A stretch of 19,019 nucleotides of DNA. Source: an uncultured Eubacteriales bacterium (GTDB lineage: Bacteria; Bacillota; Clostridia; Oscillospirales; Oscillospiraceae). The stretch is from contig CAKTJM010000019.1 in assembly GCA_934567745.1 (NCBI GenBank), positions 1-19,019 on the forward strand. The letters run 5' to 3'. This document shows, in pieces, positions 12,926 to 19,019 of this stretch (position 1 is the first letter of the stretch; each line of letters starts with the position of its first letter). The position numbers were made by a program, and so were the translations under genes. The notes under the pieces were generated by a model that was given only the letters and a program-made list of their open reading frames with translations, was not told where the DNA came from and made no database searches.

Positions 12926-13975
12926 ATGACGGGACGTAGAAAAACAGGCGCGCGGCGGGCGCTGGCGGTCCTCCTGGCGCTGGGCGGCGTGGGGATGGCC
13001 CTCGCGGCGGCGGGGCCGGAGGCGGCCGCGGCCGCGGTGCTGCCGCAGCGCGAGGTGCCGCTGCTCGAGCGGATGCTCCTGGGGGAGTCGGCGCTCCTGG
13101 CCCGCTGGGCCGACGGGCTGGCGGCGGAGGCCGCGCCCCCGCAGGCGGCGGAGCCGGTCCCGGCGGAGGACGCCGCCGAGGAGCAGCAGCTCACCGCCGT
13201 GACGCCCGCGGACATCCGCGAGAAGACGATCACGGGCACGGCGCTGTTCAACCGCACGCAGAAGGCGGTCGATCTCGCCGCCGTGGCGGCGGCGGGGACG
13301 CCGCTGCGCTTCGCTCCGGCCGCGGACGGGCCCCAGATCCTGATCGTCCACACGCACGGGACGGAGTCCTTCGCGCGCGACGGCACGGAGCCGTACACGG
13401 AGACGGGCACGGCGCACACCACCGACGCGGGCTACAGCGTCATCCGCCTGGGGGACGAGATCGCGCGGATCTTCGGCGAGATGGGCCTGAGCGTCCTGCA
13501 CGACACGACGCTGTACGACTATCCGGCCTACGACGGGGCCTATGACCGGGCGCGGGCGGGGATCGAGGCGGTCCTGGCGGAGCACCCGACGGTCCAGATG
13601 GTCCTGGACGTCCACCGCGACGCCCTCGTGGGCGCGGACGGGACGGTCTACAAGCCGGTCCTGGAGGTCGATGGGGTCAAGACCGCCCAGGTGATGCTCC
13701 TCGTCGGGACGGACGACGCCGGGGCCTATTTCCCCGACTGGACGGAGCACCTGGCCCTGGCGATGCAGCTCCAGCGGCAGATGGACGCGCTCTGGCCGGA
13801 CCTGGCTCGTCCGATCACGCTGCGCACGGCGCGGTTCAACCAGCAGCTGACGAAGGGCTCGCTCCTCGTCGAGATCGGCAGCCACGGGAACACGCTGGAC
13901 GAGGCCCTGGCCGGGGCGCGGCTCTTCGCGCGGGCGACGGGCCAGGTCCTGTGCGGCCTGGTGGCCGAGGGCTGA
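12926..13975 (+). CDS. spoIIP: Stage II sporulation protein P (peptidoglycan amidase/endopeptidase)
   Basis: A 349-residue protein. ATG 12926 has AAGGAGGT 5 bases upstream. A single hydrophobic anchor lies at about residues 10-29 (RALAVLLALGGVGMALAAAG). An Ala/Glu-rich low-complexity stretch follows, then the SpoIIP catalytic domain from about 135. Landmarks are ILIVHTHGTESF near 136-147, GYSVIRLGDEIARIF, VQMVLDVHRDAL near 224-235, and LLVEIGSHGNTLDEA near 310-324. These hold the conserved His/Glu residues for metal. SpoIIP works with SpoIID and SpoIIM in the mother cell to thin septal peptidoglycan and move the membrane during engulfment, so its presence supports a spore former. No clear sigma-A promoter is seen in the 12870-12925 gap. 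A sporulation sigma factor is expected but not shown. Confidence 0.95.
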   Translation: MTGRRKTGARRALAVLLALGGVGMALAAAGPEAAAAAVLPQREVPLLERMLLGESALLARWADGLAAEAAPPQAAEPVPAEDAAEEQQLTAVTPADIREKTITGTALFNRTQKAVDLAAVAAAGTPLRFAPAADGPQILIVHTHGTESFARDGTEPYTETGTAHTTDAGYSVIRLGDEIARIFGEMGLSVLHDTTLYDYPAYDGAYDRARAGIEAVLAEHPTVQMVLDVHRDALVGADGTVYKPVLEVDGVKTAQVMLLVGTDDAGAYFPDWTEHLALAMQLQRQMDALWPDLARPITLRTARFNQQLTKGSLLVEIGSHGNTLDEALAGARLFARATGQVLCGLVAEG

Positions 13976-13987
13976 AAAATGGGAGAA

Positions 13988-14022
13988 AAGAAGACCGGGG
14001 GACGATCCTCCGGTCTTCTTTT
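13988..14022. terminator. Bidirectional terminator between spoIIP and the M23 gene
   Basis: A 15-bp stem (13988-14002 with 14006-14020) has a CGA loop and one G-T wobble, with outer arm AAGAAGACCGG. TTTT follows on each strand. It serves the convergent spoIIP and M23 peptidase transcripts. Confidence 0.93.
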
Positions 14023-14047
14023 GTCGTGATGTCTTCGTTTGGCTCGC

Positions 14048-15661
14048 TTACGGAGCTTCGTCCTCAAGGGGATCGTAGCTCGCGCCGGTGACGGCGTCGG
14101 TCGTCGGCTCCTCGGCGGGGGCGGCCGGCTCCACCGGCCCCACCGGCTCGACCGGCACGACGGCGGCAGGCTCCTCGACGACGGGCACGCGCACGGGGCC
14201 GTCCTTGCCTGGCAGATACAGCAGCGGGTCGATGCTCGAACCGCCGTAGCGGACCTCGAAGTGGCAGTGCGGCCCGGTGGACCGGCCCGTCGAGCCGACC
14301 TCCGCCACGACCTGGCCCTGGCGGACCTCGTCGCCCGCGGAGACGAGCAGCTTCGAGCAGTGGCCGTAATAGGTGAAGAACCCGTTGTGGTGCGACACGA
14401 TCACCAGGTTGCCATAGGTCCCCCGCTCCCCGGCGAAGAGGACGGTACCGGCCTCGGCGGCGTTGATCGCGGTGCCCTCCGCAGCGGCGATGTCCACGCC
14501 GCGGTGGAAGTCGTTCGCACCGAAGATATAGCGATAACCGTAGTCCGACGTGATCGGACCGCGCACGGGCCACAGGAAGAGGCAGCCCTCCGGCAGCTCC
14601 GGCTTCGGCTGGGTGCCGGTGGCGACGATCAGGGGCGTCGGCTCCGTGAGCGTCTCGGTCTCCAGATCCTCGCTGGCGATGGTCAGGCCGCCGCGGGCCT
14701 CCACCCGCGCGAGCACCCGCTCCTCACCGGCCGCGCCCTCCTGGAGGATGCGCTCCTCACCGGTGAACATGCCGCTGTCCGGCTGGGCCTGCTTCTCCGG
14801 CTCGATCGTCCGGGTCAGCTCGACCTCGGACACCGTGGCGACCGCCAGACGCGGGCAGGACTGCTCGATCGTCAGCGTCAGGCCCTCCTCCAGCGGGGTG
14901 CCCTCGTCGATGTACAGGAGCGACGCCATGGCCTCCTCGTCCGGCTCGCGGAGCGTGAGGTCCACGTCGGGGTTGAGCGCCTGGAACCGCTCCTGCTCCA
15001 TGCCGAAACGGTCCAGGATGCCCTCGACCGTGTCGCCCGCCCGCACCGTGTACGGGAAGCACTGGAGGATCGGCTCGCTCAGGGCCGCGACCACCGTCTC
15101 CAGATCGGTCGTGCCCTCGGCGGCGGGGAGATATTCCTGCCGGATGCTCACCTCGCTGAGGACCTCCACGGAGAGGGTCCCCTCGACGGCGTAGCTGTCC
15201 TCGACCTGGGCGACGGCCTGCCGGAGGACGTCCTCGTCCTCCGCCGCGCCGACGCGGACACCGTCGACGGTGAGGGTGTAGACGTGCTCCAGCTCGTCGA
15301 TCAGGTCCATGAGGGAGTCGGCCACGGCCGGCATCGTCTCGATGTCCTCCTTCGGGGCCAGGGCGGGCCGGACGGAGACGCGGTCCTCGTCGAAGGAGTA
15401 CGCGGTCTCCAGGATCACGGAGGCGCGGGTCTCGGCCTGCACCACGGCGGCGTCATAGGTCTCCGTCCCGTGGAAGTAGACCACGGACCGCCCGTCGGCC
15501 CGCACCGTGTAGCAGAAGGAGCACGAGGACGCCACGATGGCGGCTGCGAGCACCACCGCCGTGACCGACAGGAACGGCACGCTCGCCCGGAACGGGCGGC
15601 GCGCGCTGTATTCGATCCGCCTCTCGCGGAACTCGTTGAGCTTGGTCAGGAACTTGCGCAC
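14048..15661 (-). CDS. LysM / G5-like / M23 family peptidoglycan endopeptidase
   Basis: A 537-residue wall hydrolase. It begins at GTG 15661 with TAGGAGG (15671-15677) 9 bases upstream. One anchor helix lies near residues 28-48 (VPFLSVTAVVLAAAIVASS). A region of unknown fold (50-195) is followed by a LysM repeat near 203-250 (YTVRAGDTVEGILDRFG). A G5-like strand region comes next, near 275-345 (ELTRTIEPEKQ... then LARVEARGG), and an M23 LytM domain near 365-495. The zinc set is visible: H in FHRGVDIAA near 385, its following Asp, and HCHFEV near 464-469. A Pro/Val/Glu-rich tail ends the protein. M23 enzymes cut peptide cross-links in peptidoglycan. It is last in the secA-pgeF-M23 cluster, 30 bases after pgeF. 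Confidence 0.93.
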   Translation of the reverse strand: MRKFLTKLNEFRERRIEYSARRPFRASVPFLSVTAVVLAAAIVASSCSFCYTVRADGRSVVYFHGTETYDAAVVQAETRASVILETAYSFDEDRVSVRPALAPKEDIETMPAVADSLMDLIDELEHVYTLTVDGVRVGAAEDEDVLRQAVAQVEDSYAVEGTLSVEVLSEVSIRQEYLPAAEGTTDLETVVAALSEPILQCFPYTVRAGDTVEGILDRFGMEQERFQALNPDVDLTLREPDEEAMASLLYIDEGTPLEEGLTLTIEQSCPRLAVATVSEVELTRTIEPEKQAQPDSGMFTGEERILQEGAAGEERVLARVEARGGLTIASEDLETETLTEPTPLIVATGTQPKPELPEGCLFLWPVRGPITSDYGYRYIFGANDFHRGVDIAAAEGTAINAAEAGTVLFAGERGTYGNLVIVSHHNGFFTYYGHCSKLLVSAGDEVRQGQVVAEVGSTGRSTGPHCHFEVRYGGSSIDPLLYLPGKDGPVRVPVVEEPAAVVPVEPVGPVEPAAPAEEPTTDAVTGASYDPLEDEAP

Positions 15662-15691
15662 TGGGGGACGCCTCCTAGCGTGGGATGGGGA

Positions 15692-16498
15692 TCAGAGCAG
15701 TTGGATGATGGCCGCCTGGTTGCCGCGGCGGTCGCCCAGCTTCCGGTGGGACCAGTACAGGTCCGGGCGGCAGCCGGTGCACAGGGGCAGGGTCTCGATC
15801 CGCTCCATCCCGGCCTGGCGCAGCTCCCAGGCGATCAGGCCCTTGAGGTCCACGTGGGACTTCCCGCCCGCGCCGGACCGCACGAAGTTCCGCGCCATGG
15901 GGCCGAGCCGGGCGCTCATGGCGTCCGGGACGTCGTCGTCCGTCTCGAAGCAGGTCGGGCAGATCCCGGGGCCGATGGCCGCCAGGACCTCCGTCGGGTC
16001 GGTGCCGTAGCGCGCCTGCATCTCGGCCAGGGCCTTCGGTGCGATCTGCGCCGCCGTCCCGCGCCAGCCGGAGTGCACCGCCCCGATGGCGCGGTGGACC
16101 GGGTCGTACAGCAGGACCGGGATGCAGTCGGCGTAATAGATGACGAGGGCCAGCCCCGGCTCGTTCGTCACCAGGGCGTCGGTCCGATAGGGGATGGGAT
16201 CGAGCAGGTCCGGCAGGACGTCCGCCCGCGTCGCGACGCGGACCCCGTCCTCGTGGACCTGATGGGTCATGACGAGGCTGGCCTCGTCCGCCCCCACGGC
16301 GGCGCAGAACCGGCGGTAGTTCTCCCGCACGGCCGCCGGGTCGTCGTGGCGGGTCATGCCGAGGTTGAGCTGGGCGCAGTCGCCCCGGCTCACGCCGCCC
16401 AGGCGGGTGGCGAAGCCGTGGACCACGCCCCCCGCGGCGGTGATGGCGTCCGCCGTGTGGAACACGACGCCGCCGACGTCACATCTCGTGAAGGACAT
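15692..16498 (-). CDS. pgeF: Peptidoglycan editing factor PgeF (YfiH/YlmD, DUF152 family)
   Basis: A 268-residue cytoplasmic protein of the YfiH/DUF152 family. Motifs in order are HGFATRLGGVS near 27, THQVHEDGV near 78, YADCIPVLLYD near 124, HSGWRGT near 141, AIGPGICPTCFE, CTGC near 240 and SHRKLGDRRGNQAAII at the end. The His-Cys-His metal site is formed by the HQVH, ADC and HSGW motifs. In E. coli this enzyme removes wrongly added L-Ser or Gly from UDP-MurNAc precursors; older names call it a laccase or polyphenol oxidase. The ATG at 16498 has GAGG about 8 bases upstream. It follows secA by 9 bases and precedes the M23 gene by 30, so co-transcription is likely. Confidence 0.93.
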   Translation of the reverse strand: MSFTRCDVGGVVFHTADAITAAGGVVHGFATRLGGVSRGDCAQLNLGMTRHDDPAAVRENYRRFCAAVGADEASLVMTHQVHEDGVRVATRADVLPDLLDPIPYRTDALVTNEPGLALVIYYADCIPVLLYDPVHRAIGAVHSGWRGTAAQIAPKALAEMQARYGTDPTEVLAAIGPGICPTCFETDDDVPDAMSARLGPMARNFVRSGAGGKSHVDLKGLIAWELRQAGMERIETLPLCTGCRPDLYWSHRKLGDRRGNQAAIIQLL

Positions 16499-16507
16499 GG
16501 CGGGACC

Positions 16508-19019
<2,512 letters not shown>

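Noticed and set aside
12824..13885. A 353-codon reverse frame
   Set aside because: It is antisense to spoIIP with Arg-rich low-complexity product; the forward frame has clear SpoIIP motifs and a strong ribosome binding site.

Overview
The window is a high-GC chromosomal segment from an endospore-forming member of the Firmicutes, most likely a Clostridia lineage of the Oscillospirales type (inferred). The signs are a spoIIP engulfment gene, a T-box leader ahead of a methionine transporter, strong AGGAGG ribosome binding sites, near-consensus sigma-A promoters (TTGACN-N17-TATAAT type), frequent intrinsic terminators, and SecA with a C-terminal SEC-C zinc motif. I see no phage, transposase, CRISPR array, rRNA or tRNA.

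Layout. 1-2450: a reverse-strand gene for a zinc-ribbon / Pro-Ala-Gln-repeat / single-TM / double Big2 surface protein, divergent from a forward CbxX-type AAA+ ATPase with a TerB-like N-terminal region (2466-3908). 3910-4700: a visibly less GC-rich patch with an Xre-type regulator (reverse) divergent from a 69-residue two-TM protein. A perfect 28-bp palindrome lies on the small protein's transcription start region, with a related site upstream of the regulator. 4711-5010: an orphan MntA-like minimal nucleotidyltransferase, divergent from a GntR(YtrA)-ABC ATPase-ABC permease operon (5150-6995). 7028-9989: a promoter, a T-box leader with a probable ATG specifier, and metN-metI-metQ for methionine import. 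10106-11578: a MATE exporter with its own promoter. 11580-11805: a gene-free stretch packed with hairpins, partly shared with the first 110 bases of the window. 11931-12827: a YihY/BrkB membrane protein (reverse). 12926-13975: spoIIP (forward). 14048-19019: a reverse-strand cluster secA (5' end cut by the window edge) - pgeF - LysM/M23 endopeptidase.

Functional picture. Much of the right half is envelope biology: protein export (SecA), peptidoglycan precursor quality control (PgeF), peptidoglycan hydrolysis (M23 protein, SpoIIP) and a conserved membrane protein. The middle is transport: a self-regulated ABC-2 exporter, T-box-controlled methionine uptake and MATE efflux. The least ordinary parts are the Xre/palindrome/two-TM module, the orphan nucleotidyltransferase, the zinc-ribbon-Big2 protein facing the TerB-like AAA+ ATPase, and the intergenic hairpin cluster.
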